The position numbers were made by a program, and so were the translations under genes. From Heliocidaris erythrogramma (taxonomy: Eukaryota > Echinodermata > Echinoidea > Camarodonta > Echinometridae): 64,000 nt of DNA. Below the pieces are notes generated by a model, which did no database searches, had not been told where the DNA came from, and saw only the letters and a program-made list of their open reading frames with translations. Shown in pieces: positions 1 through 12,600 of this stretch; the first letter of the stretch is position 1; each line of letters opens with the position of its first letter. Where the stretch lies: positions 48,984,873 to 49,048,872 of the forward strand of contig CM046856.1 of the NCBI GenBank assembly GCA_025617745.1, given 5' to 3'.

Positions 1-1058
1 TTGATTTCAATCCTCCATTTATGAGGATATGTATGATTAATAACTACATTCAGTTTGGGTTTGTAAAAAAAAAAGAAGATTCCTTTAATATGTACAAAAA
101 AATATTGACAGAAGTTGGAGTGTATGTTACATATTTCCTTACTCTCATGTTTTCAGCATGAATTTATCAAAGAGGAAGATTTCACCTGGTAGACCTTTCA
201 GATTATTTTTTTCACAATATCAGCGTGATATTATCTGATATAATGTGACTGAACTCCTTGTGACCTGTTGTTTTGTTGTTTTCCTTATGGGTACTATTTT
301 AAAGAATTCTTTTGAGATATTTGATATTTATGTCAGAAAGTTTCAAGCAAAATAATCTCTTTGTGTGTCTACCTGATAAAATTGCCTACTCTTAGCGTAC
401 CACAGCACTTTTCTCTGTATTTGCAATAGCGAGGTTGAAAATGCTAAATGTTCACTATTGATGATTTTTAGACCTATCCAAACAGAATTCAGAACTACAT
501 TTTTTTTTAAAGCTGTAAATCACTTTTACTCTATAATGTTTGTGGATTGTCATATTTTTGAATATATCATTATAGTGTGTGTCACTTTTGTCATATCAGT
601 TTTCACGTGGGAAATTTTCTTGACTTTCCCTAATATGATGACAGTCATACATACATGTGCCTGTAGTTGGAATGATTTTTTTTTTTTGGGGGGGGGTGAT
701 TTAGGTCCATTATACATGAACACATTATTTGTATTGTTCTAAATGTTTTGTCTTTTATGTAAATAATTATGTATTTCATTGTCTTTTTTATGTATTTCAA
801 TGAGCACCAGAACGTTAATCCATTTCCCCCATTTATGTATATTGCAGTTACTTTCACCCATTGTGTAAATACAAACATTGTATTCATATTTTTTGTCTGT
901 TTATTTAATTTTTTTATCTTGTTTGTTTTTTGTTTGTTTTTCTTTTTTGGGTCACTGTATTTTTTTCTTCATGTGTAAAAATGTATTTACAACTTCATGA
1001 GTACTCACATCATATTGCAGAAGTTCTATTTATTTCATCTCATATTAATTATTTCTTT

Positions 1059-1089
<31 letters not shown>

Positions 1090-1129
1090 TTTTATCTCTT
1101 TATCTCTTTGTCTTTACATCAGTTTTCAG
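1..1129. other. Intronic or upstream sequence of the collagen gene
   Basis: AT-rich sequence with T-rich runs and a (TC)n tract at about 1062-1090, just before the first confident acceptor. One weak exon candidate at 157-188 has a good pyrimidine tract and AG and a phase compatible with exon 1, but a poor donor and no recognisable protein. Nothing else coding is seen. Confidence 0.5.
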
Positions 1130-1221
1130 GAAGTGGGGAGGAGCCTACAGAGATGCCTGACATGCCTATCACATACTTCACCCAGTATGACGCTGAGACT
1201 CCATCAACTCCAAAAGTACTG
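1130..1221 (+). CDS. COL15/18: Collagen exon 1 of window: acidic non-collagenous segment
   Basis: The acceptor follows a long pyrimidine tract (ttttcag) and the donor is gtaagc. It enters with two bases of a Gly codon and ends in phase 0. The peptide begins [16 protein letters not shown] and has no Gly-X-Y. It is the end of the N-terminal non-collagenous region. A Ser-Gly followed by two Glu is a possible glycosaminoglycan site. Confidence 0.75.
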
Positions 1222-4200
1222 GTAAGCTCGCATCCCCATCAACATCCTGTTGCCATGGTGATGATGAGAACCACAAGGTTTCAGAGAGGGTGAACGAGAG
1301 GGTAGATGATGACTGTGGTGGCTGTTTCCACAAAAAAAATTATTTGGTGATTCTGATAAGGATGTAACTATATACTGATAACTGGGGGTTAGGAATGGGG
1401 ATGAAACATCCGAAAGTAGCCCTTGAAGATGAGGAGGGTGTATCTGTGGTAACACTGAGATACCTTTGGGTTAAGAATTGGGATGGTGGTATCCAAAAAT
1501 TCCCTTCCATTGATGTTTTGATGTAACTTGGTATCTGAACGAACCTCATGAAGATGATTGTATTGGTGTATAAAATTGAATTTGTTAAGGTAGAAGAGTT
1601 ACCATGGAGATGACAAGGGTAAGAATGGAATTAAGAAGAGGATGATCTTGGAAATACATACTTGCAAGAGAAGGGACATGAGGTTATGAGAAGGTATTGG
1701 TAATAATAATGTACAGCAATATATTTAGATGAGATAAAGGGAGGAGAATATATCTCCTCCCTTTATCTCCTCTAAATATATTCATCTCCTATGAAGATAG
1801 GAGATGAGAAAGAGAGAGGGTGAGAGAGAGAGAGAGAGAGAATGACAGAGAGAATGACAGAGAGGTGAAGATGAGAGTATAAAAGTGAGAGCAAAAATGA
1901 GAAAATGGGAAAGACAGAGAGAAAGAAGAAAGAGAAAGGGAGTGATGCAAAGAGAATGATTGAGAGCGAGAGAGAGAGAGAATGACAGAGGTGCAGACGA
2001 GAGTGTAAAATTGAGGGCAAAAATTGGAAAATGGAAAGACAGAAAGAAGAAAGAGAAAGGGAGTGAGGCAAAGAGAATGAGGGAGAGAGAAAGAGAGAGA
2101 GAGGGAGTGAGTGAGAGAGAAAGAGAAACAGACAGATAAGACAGCAAGAGGGAGGAGAGAAGAGGAAATTGGATGATAAAGGATGAGATATGGATGTATG
2201 TTATAAAGAAAGGGGAGGGAGGGAGGGACAGGAGAGGCAAGATACCAGTGGTATCATCAAAGTGCAAGATCACTCAATACTTTCCAGCCTGAGATAAGAT
2301 GATGCTGACTGATGCAGTGTCCCCAAAGACTCTCATCTCATGATGAAGAGAGTTTAATGACCTAGGCCCTATTCACACTTGGAAGATACAACCCACTCTA
2401 ATACAGGATCGCCCTAAATAAGAGCATTCTCGTGTAGGTGTGGAGGCACAAATGCACTAGAACATGCTCCACTAGCAATGCTCCACTAGAAATGCTCCAC
2501 AAGCAATGCAAGTGATCTGACAAATGCTCTGGCATCATTCGCTCCAGGCTTTGTCATGTCAAAGATTTGAGGTTAGGTTTAGGGTTACATTTGGGTCTTT
2601 TGTTAGGTTTAGGGTTAGGGTTCAAGGTTGAAGCTTGGAGTTTGGTTAATGTTCGAAATTGACTGCAGAGCTGTTTTCACCAGAGGATGTGTTATAGAAC
2701 CCTACTGGAGTGCAAAGTTAGCTGAACTACCTTATTATACCTTAGTCACACCAGGGAAATGTAATTCTCTGGTCACACCACCAAGCTGACCCCAAACTGA
2801 CCCATCCTTGGCACTTGGAAGTAATGTATGTTTTTTGTGTCTTTTGTTGGTCTGGTGTCTTCAGTCTTGTTGGTGTGTCTAGGGTATTAAAGAGGTACTA
2901 AGAGTGTCCTACTTGTGTGTTTCAGGGTCGCTCTTAGCGCTCTTGTGCTGTTGTGTGACTGGGGTCCATACTGGGCTCATGTTCAACTGCTCTACCAAGG
3001 TTACATGAAGCAGTCTGACAGAGACATTGGCATGTAACATCTGAATTAGCCATTACAGATCGTTTGCTCATTGACTGATGGATGGGCTGGCCAGTAATAG
3101 AAACCCAGCCAAGGTTATGTTACCACAGGGTTAGGGTTGCAGCCTTCCCTTAAAGTGAATCTTCAGTTCTGGTAATAGAATAACCTCTCTAGAGGAACTG
3201 CTTAACCTGTTGGATACCAAGCCCGAAATAACTCGGGTTGGAGTTTACGGAAAATATTTGTCGTACCAAAATTAAATCGTATCCAATGGGTTGAAGTAGA
3301 TGGGTTGCAAAACTTTCTGGAAAGCACATTCGCTGAAAAAGCATGATTCTCACTGGCACTTATGAGATCATGTGTAATTGTGTTTACTTAGCAAGATGAC
3401 TAGTTTGGATTTCCTTATCTTTCTTTGCTTCTTACCCAGCTATAGTACATTTTCTACCAAGTTTGCTTGTGGGGTTGTACAACACATGCTCTGGCAAAGA
3501 TTGCCCCAATACCATTCCTACACGAACTGAATTCTTAATTTCCACCCTGGACCAAGCACTTATACTTAAAGGCATTTGGTAACTTTGTGGAGGCTTGATT
3601 CAATAAATTGTTGAATTTTGATATCTGTCTTGTATAATGATGTTCAGAAGGATAAATAAATAGCCAGGCATAGAAAGGTTTTCAAATATATAATGCTATT
3701 TATTATTAAGATATCTATGACTGAATACTCCCATTTACGAAAGCGTATGGCCATACGCTTTAGTCTAACACTGAGTCTATGGGGGAAAATGAGTCTGGCA
3801 ATTCTGGTCACTTGCATATGTTTACTTTTGTGAAGGATATGATGATTTTGAAGTGCTTTTTTTCCCCCTGGCTTCATTTTCACACCATATTACATACACT
3901 GATAGCATGTAAGGCCAGGCAGCTCAGATTTCATCAAGCCTCTACAAAGTTACCAAATCACTTTAACCCTAGCTAAACATAACCTAATACCCAGTTGCAC
4001 CCCTAACCCTAACCCTATATTTCTGACGAAAAATAAAGCCCTTAGTATTTTTTCGCCAGAGCGTATGTTTGAGTACCGATTGTGAATATTAGTTCATTTT
4101 AGTACTGGAATTCCACTGTAAAGTGGATTTGTTTCTGTGGGAATCATATTTCCATCATTGCAATACCAGATCCTTCATACGCCAATGACTTACATGCTAT

Positions 4201-7200
4201 TCTTACAAAAAAGGAATTTTCACCCATAATTCCTGCATTGTGGGCAATACATATAACAGGCTTTTGACAAAGGGTTTTAGAAGAGCGACATTCTTACATT
4301 TGAAGTTGAATTATCTTGTATAGAAATGTCAAAGTTCAAAGTTACTGGAAAGACTGTATAAGGACATACACACCAAAAAGGATTTTAAAAAACCCCATTA
4401 AATACAAAGGATTTGATATACCTACTTTCATGCTATTCCTGGAATATGATTCTATTGATCCTAGGATTTTTTTTCTTCTCAATAATCTTTATTAATGATT
4501 CCATGTAAGACAAATTATACAATCAACATATTCTCTTTGAATGTTTTAACAAAATGAACAAATAAAATACTTTATCATCACTTATATAATTATCATGCAA
4601 AATATTCTTCCTCTGGATTGTAAAATCAAACTAGTGAAAGTACGTTTCCAATGTTGTAACTGAATTGAAATTATTCCATACATGGATGACCCTTTTCATA
4701 CCCCAGCTCAGTACTCATCACCAATTGTAAGTAGACACTGCATCTGAATGTGTGAATTGTCACTAATCTGATTGTAGTTTACTAGTTTTCATGGTCTACT
4801 CTTCTTATATCTCATATTGAGTTTGATGAAAATGCGAAGTAAATGTATTCCAATCAGTTAGATGGGGAAGAGAGACCTGTGAGTCAATATAATATTTTGT
4901 GAAATGAACTATTATATCACCAATCAGATGCCCCTCTCCAGTGAATCAAATAATGATGATAATGTTTTCTTAAATGCTCCCAATGACAGCTACCAGCCAG
5001 TGTACAGCCACCCTTAGAGCAAGTAGCCACCATCCTACCCAAGGCATCCCCCACCACACCCTCAGCTCAGGCCACGCCTTCCTCCCAACCAGCTGTAGTC
5101 ATTCCTCCTGGCCACACTGACAAAGGACAGAAAGGAGAGGTGGGTTGGCCCGGTATAAACGGTATCCATGGCAACCCAGGTGTCTCAGGGCCACGAGGAG
5201 TACCAGGTTAGTAACATCACATAAGTTTCTGTTCCACCTCCCTTGCTCCAGAAGGTTGCACCGGAGTCTGTATGGGCACTGTGTCATATATCCCATTTAT
5301 ACTGGGAGTTAGGGAGTTTCAACTCTCAAGTCTGGACAAGATGTGCCCTAAATCCTGTCAGAAACAGGCAAACAAAATTCAGGATGCCCTAAAGTTAGGG
5401 TTCTTTCAGAGGTGTTGAGGTCTGGATGAGAGGTGCTCTAACACCAGTATAAAACTTTGCTGGGTTGGTTTGAGATGGATGCAAAGTGATCTGGTTGTCA
5501 ACTATAAAATTATTGTGCTATTAGTTCACCACTCCTGAGAAAGAAGAAATTACTAATTTAGTTTGGTATTTAGTATCTAAACTTTAACAGATGTCTAAAG
5601 CCCACCGCACACTCTGTGATCAGTCTGCGATCTGATTTCGGAAGAAAATATAATAGCATTTGGTATAAACATTTAAACAAGTGAAATATTTTTGATTGAG
5701 GATCTAAATAGACGTATAGGTAGTAAAATCAAAATTACGGCTTACTGCGATCCTTCTAGTTGGTGGAAAGGCTAAATCGGCTCCAAATCGTAATGACATC
5801 TGAGCAGTCCTGCGATTGTCTACGATTTGAAGCTGATTTGACCTTTATTCCGATTAGAAGGCTGACAAGGGACCAAATGCCTGCGTTTAATATTCATGTT
5901 ATGGTTCAGAACCTGAATCAGGAAGATTTTATTTGTTTCAATGTCCACATTTTATAATGCTATTGCAATTTATTTCTAAAATCAGGTTGCAGTTGATCCT
6001 ATAGTGTGCGGTGGGCTTAGCTTGTACTGGAAAACCAGATATTTTGTATTCTACGACATGAAACTTCACAAAACAGTAATTTTTCACAGCAAAAAAAGTT
6101 CTTGCAAATCACAAACATTCTATGTTGTGATTCAGTTAATTACTGCCACCAAATCTCCACCACTATTTAAATTCATGAAGTTTCATGCATATTTTAGTTT
6201 CTGGTTTTGCATTGTGTTATGAAATTTAATTGACAAGGCTAGAGAATGCTTGTGTATAGATAACCGAAACAGATGATAACAACTTCAAAACAAAACAAAT
6301 TCAAAAAATCTAGGTACATGTAGTTCTTGCTTTAAATGATGAAATAAATTTAAACACTTTCTTATATAGCAAAGACTAAGTATATATGCATGTTATGTAT
6401 GCTTGCTTACTGTAGATTTATTCTTAAGTGGTGTTTTCGTCTTTTTAACCCTCTTGATCCCCTAAAGCAAAGGTAATCCTGAGGTAGTGTGCAGGTTTGT
6501 CACTCCAAACCTAGACATGACTTAATGGTTATTGCAATAGAAATGTAATAAAGTTAACTATATTAACAGATACTCATGTAATTGATTCTAATAATCTTCT
6601 AATGTTCATGTATGAGTTACATAGATGTGTGACCCAATACTTAGTGGAAAGTATTTAGTAGACTTTGAATTCTGAATACCAAGGCCAATTGATATTTGCC
6701 GACTGTACAAGCAGCGTAGTTCGGAGCATTTTAAACAGAACAAATAGAACAATGTTGATGAAAATTGAATGTGCAAAAAATATTCTTTATAATGCACAGT
6801 GTGAGTCAATAAAAAGGAAATGCAGATTCAGCCCTAAATATTGTTGCAATCAGTACATATAGATTTAATCTCAGATACTCACATTGTAAGCCTATCATGT
6901 TTCCTTTAATTTGACACCTTGATCAATAAAATCCGACCATGGACAGCTGAACAGTAACATTTTTCCTGATTCATGTCAAATTTGCCTCTGCCCAAGTTTT
7001 GAGTAAAATGGATGATCAACACAAGGTTGGTTGAATGGTCTGCATTTCAGTTGAAAGCACTCAAAAGGAATGAACTCATGAACACCATTCAGGCCAGAAC
7101 TTGGGTAAAGATGATTTTGACATACTTTTTAAAAATGGCCAGTGCTCAGTCATTCATGGTCGGCTTTTGGTAAACAGCCTATCAAATTGAAGGAGACATT

Positions 7201-9603
7201 ATCAACTATCATACCATTATAATACATTTCAGCGATTTCAGTACGATTTCAAGATATTGGGGCTTGAATATGGGTTCCTTATTGACTTATACTGCATAGT
7301 ACAATAAAAGGATTAACTTATAAGAACTAGACATAAATGTAAGTAATATGCAGTGAAACCTTGTCATTCCAAAATGCTCTAAGCAAGCTTTACAAGCTAT
7401 GTTGAAGGAATTAACCTTGATAGCAATGTGCTGTGAATGTTAGCAGAAGATATATTTATCGTAGAGTTTTATATTTTGTTTCTAATGTAGCTTCATAAAA
7501 TAACTGTTTCTGCTTTGGATTGACAACAATTGTATGTTGTGTGTTGTGTTCTGTTCCGTCCTCTAACATTCTATAGGTGAGACCGGACCCCAGGGGCCTG
7601 AGGGACCTAGCGGGCCCAAAGGGGAAAAAGGTGAGTTCTAAATGGTTCTTTGACACTCGTAGCTGCCAACTATTCCTATTTTGGGTCTTTAAGCTATGGT
7701 CTGAACTCCGGATTCCCCCTTGTTTTTAAAACTGTTGATAAACATGTAAAAGACACTTTATTCCTAATTCTGCCTTGAGAGATTCCAAATTTAAGCTTTG
7801 GAAATTTAGCAGACATGGACACAGGTCTTCGGTCCTGTTTTCTTCATGACATGTGATATTTCTGAAATAATTTGGAAAATTGCAAGGTTTTAAAGATTGA
7901 TGTGTTAGTACTCATGATCAAATTTATGAGGCCTCGTGTTTAGATTGTATAAAGCGAAATGATAGCGTTGCTCCAGCTTTAGCCAAGCTCCCAATAAAGC
8001 GGTTGAGCATTCACAGAATTTGGGAGTAATTCTATTTGAATTTCGTCTGTACAAAAGACAAAATGGAAAATAAACTGTGAGAAGAATTAAAAGGAGATAA
8101 TCTTTGCTAGTGTCTGCCATACGTTATATAAATCTGGGGGGAAAATGTGTGATGTACACAATGTGGGATCTCTTGAGGAGATAGGAATACCCTGGAGGTG
8201 ATGATGTGGGTCAGGATGTTATTTAGAGAGGTATCTCCAGGTGCCTATCAACTCATCGGTGCTTTTAATGGTGTTTTGATTCCATCAGTCCATCCTATCT
8301 ATTTCCATCTCCCCCAGCTATCCTCCATCTCCCCTAGCTATCATCTTCATCATCTCATGTTTTGTGTGAAGCCATTCTCCTTGGAATGACTCCAGATGGG
8401 CTGTCCCACATCTGTATCCATTTATTATGTCCGATCACCCAAATCGCTCTCTTCCAACCTCTTTTGATGTGATCAGTTTAGGTTTAAATGAGAAGATTAA
8501 GTACTAGTAAAGTTGAAATATAGTTTGTGAGCTTCCTCATTCATATCTTTTTGTTTTGGAGAAAATCAGGTGGACAGGATTAATCTGAAGGTCCTGCCAT
8601 CATTTAAATATGAATAGAAATATTTGAAAACTAAATTTGATGCCATGTATTTGTGCAGTCCCATATATTCAAATCTGTGGTCCTGACATGATAAAGGAAA
8701 TCTATACAATCTAACCTGGAGCTATGTTTAGCAAATACAAAACCTATGAACAAGAGGCAGATAGAAACGCTGATTTACAAGTGACTTGAAATTCGTACCT
8801 CTCCACAGTGTGAATGGTTTGAATTTTATTTAACAGTAGTTAAATTACAAAAGTTGAAATAGAACCAGGAGAATATCGATGGAATATATAAGATGGAATG
8901 ATTTAGCAAATATGTTAGTGAAAAAATTTCATATCAGTCATTGTCAAATTTTCTGTTTAGAGAATGTACATGTAATGCTGAAAATAAAGACCTGGCAAAA
9001 TTCTTCCCTTTTCAGAAATATATATAAAGCATTTTTATATAATATCCATGGTGCATTTTTTTTTGCAAATATGTTTTTGTCATTATTTTCCTACAGTTGC
9101 ATTACTGCTGTCAGCATCATTGATTTCATGCAATCATTTTGTTTTCATTTTGACTCTGTATATGACCGTTCATCATCTTATTTTTCTTTCTTTGCCCATA
9201 ACTGTGTTAATGTAATGTTGCTATTTAATTAACATTTTGCTTATACACATATCCCTGCTGGCATAGTTTCTACTAAATGCATGGTAATGATCTATTTATG
9301 AAAGAAATGTGTGAAACATTAGCCACTAAAACATACATGTAAAAAAGTACTAATCTACATAACAAAATGAAGACATTATTTTGAAATTTGAATTTATATA
9401 GTTCACTTTTTGTTGATTATGATTTTCCATCTAAATACCTGTGAATTTATAATTATTTTGTGAAATATTCTATCCTCCATTACTGTTTTTTCTCTAACAT
9501 GTTATCTTGCTTATTTTTTTTGCTCTTTATCATATTCACTACCCCTCCCTCCCATTTTTTTTCAGTCTTTCTCTCTTTCTCTCTCTTTCTCTCTCAATCT
9601 CTC

Positions 9604-9691
<88 letters not shown>

Positions 9692-12600
9692 GTATTCATG
9701 TGTTACTAAGAAATTTACATCAAAATATATATATTTTGTAAATATCACTTATTCTTTGTCTCTTGGTGTCCAGTAACAGTATTATAAAATTGATCTTCCA
9801 CCATCTTTCATTTTTTGATGTTATCATAGTCATGTCACCATTCTTATCATTTCTTCTTGAGCTCTCCCATGCTAAATTATCCCAAAATGTGCACTTTCAA
9901 AGTTTAAGTTAATCCTTGTATCTGGCTAGTTCAAATTAAAAAAAAAACCTAATTGAACACTTGCCATTTAAGGAAGGCTTGAATTCTTGAAGTTTATTAT
10001 TATACTCCAATGAAGTTAACCCGCTCTGTGCCAGGGGCAGTAAATCCTGCCCCAAACTGTGGTTATCAACCAAAGGACTAGGATTGGTTATGTTTTCCTT
10101 CCTAACAGAAACAAGCATTGTGAAGTTTGTGCCCCATGAATACATTTCATGCCCAATTGGACAATACAATAAGCATTATAAGTCAAAATATAAACCTTTG
10201 AAAGTTCATTTTAATGAAGATTGTTCAAAAGTTTGATGGCACAAATGGGGTTAAAGATAAAGTTGAGTTCTGGTCATGCGGTTACATTGTGAAAGAATGT
10301 GTCTTAAAGCAATCATGTCAACATAAGAATTGGTATATACTGTGAGGTTTTGGAATCATCAAAATGATAAGAAATTGACCCATTCTTGCTGAAAAAGCTC
10401 ATGCACTGCGCACAGAAATGAGTATATGGCACTGCACACATATGTGGAATGAATGTTCGGCCCGAACACTTCAACTATTTCTCTTTATATTTCGAATATG
10501 TGGGCATTTGAAGAGCAATCCTTTTCAGGAGACAATTCTACTAAGATGTTCTTCCAAACTGACATAAAAGGAATGAGAAAGCTCACAAATCATTTTTTCA
10601 CCTTTCCCAGAACTCAACCTTCCCTTTAAGGTTCATACTACTCCTATCTTTCCTCTCAGGTGACTTGGGTGATGCAGGACCCTTGGGACCACTTGGCGAG
10701 GAGGGGTTACCGGGCGTGGCAGGTCCCCCAGGTGACCCAGGGATCCAGGGTGAGAAGGGTGGTGCAGGAATACCGGGACCGAAAGGAGAACAGGTGAATT
10801 TTTATCAAATGGGATGCAATGATGTTAATGATAAAGTGCATGTATCAATCTTAAGGGGTGCTCAAGGTGCCTAGAAAAAGAAAGAATAAATCACTATGAA
10901 CACAATGACAAAGAGAGCGGACAAAATATACACCTCCTCATTGTACCCTCCACAATTGCTCTGGTAGACAAAAGAACATCCCGTCATTACTATTATGTGA
11001 AATAAGTAGAACAGGTGAATATGCATGTGACACCTGTTCTACGTATTTTTACATCATAGCAATGAAGGGATGTTCTTTTGTCTACCAGAGCAATTTTGGA
11101 AGGTACAATGAGGAGCTGTATATTTTGTCCGCTTCTTTGTTCGCCATGTTCATAGTGACTACAGTCAAACCTGCTTTAGTGACCACCTGTATAGAAAGAC
11201 CACCTGTCTATAAAGACTACAATTTTCGTTTCCCTTGAACAATGTTTCTCATTGAAATGTGTATTAAAGGAACCTGTCCATAAAGACCGCTTTTCTTGTC
11301 TCCCTTGAGTGGTCTTTATAGACAGGTTTCACTGTATTACCCGGGCTTCAGTGAACCTTCCCTAAGATGCTGCAAGCATTCAAAGAATTCTTGATACCAG
11401 GGGAGCGTTTCATCAAGTGTCTTGTCAGTGATTTTTACTGACAAATTTGCTCTCAGCCAATCAGATGCAAGGATTTCAGTAGCTTATAACAGTTGTCTGT
11501 AAAAATCACTGACAAAATGCTTGATGAAACGCTCCCCAGGTATCCACTTTAACTACACCTGGGTTAAGAGTGGCAAATGTAGATTGGTGTCTTACCAAAG
11601 GACATTATAATGTTGCAGCTGGGTCATGAACCAAGAACCATTTGAACCACAGTTTGGTGACTTATCTACTAGACCATGATACCTAACAATGTGATAGTAC
11701 TAAATTTGTGTTTAGCAAATTCAAGATATTAACCCTTTCAAGACAATTATGTGGTTTGGCTTAATAGTTTGATTCAGAGCTCTAAAAAAATTACCAGGTG
11801 CATGAGTAGAAAGAGCAAAAATTTCTGCACACACTATGTCCATTTTTGTTGCATGACCATATTGCGTTTGATGCCAAGAATAAACTTTAAAATCCCTAAA
11901 TTGCCAACAGACGTTCAAAGTCATTGATTTTTTATAAAAAATTGGCAAGTTTTAAAACTTTTCGACAAAATTCCTAACCATGTGTAGGCCTATTGTTTTC
12001 AGAAACATTACACCTTATTAGAACCATGTAGCACTGAAAGAAAAATATTGTTGCCAATTTGAAGAACAAAATGTGATCAATTTAGCCCTTATATGATTCC
12101 TGTCCTGAAAGGGTTAAACAGTGCCTCTATAGACTTCGGAAAGTACCCTGGCTTTAGAACCAGCAGTCATTATCATTAAATCAGCACACAGTGCATTACA
12201 CAGAATATATTCCACCTTGTACCCATTTTATACCCTTGGATTGAGAGAGACAATGTAGATAAAAGGCCTTGTCTGAGGACTTTGGATTTAATGCTAATAA
12301 ATATACATCTACATGTATGTCAAAATGATATCAGCCATGATTCTACATCTAACATAGATAACACAAGACCATGTAACTGAAATAAGCAATTTCACCGCTG
12401 TATTCAAATGTTATGTTTGCATATTCACCTATAAACATTGCTCTTGGAGAATCATAATTCTGCCAGCCAATTGCTTGTTATAGGTGATATGAATTGTCAG
12501 TCACCTAGGGTTTATATATAAAACATCCACAACTTTTCATATATACTTTTTCACTGCTCCATGCACTATATATTTATATAGATTTTGTAATTGAGGGGTT

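Larger units (their letters stand above)
1222..5007. other. Large intron with low-complexity and repeat-derived DNA
   Basis: No exon was recognised. It holds a GA-rich tract at about 1803-2120, repeat remnants with TTAGGG-like tails (about 2450-2640 and 3465-4015) and a foldback element at 3573-3958. Open frames in the GA tract are simple-sequence artefacts. Confidence 0.6.
7631..10659. other. Intron with a TC microsatellite and a 380-bp repeat
   Basis: Mostly AT-rich with no recognised exon. It holds a TC-rich microsatellite at about 9555-9690 and a dispersed repeat at 10252-10629 just before the next acceptor. Confidence 0.6.

Noticed and set aside
1772-2273. Long minus-strand open frame of Ser/Leu/Phe
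   Set aside because: It is the complement of a GA-rich simple repeat. Its composition is pure low complexity with no start context or homology.
9460-9776. Overlapping frames with Ser/Leu and Arg/Glu runs
   Set aside because: These are produced by the TC microsatellite on both strands.
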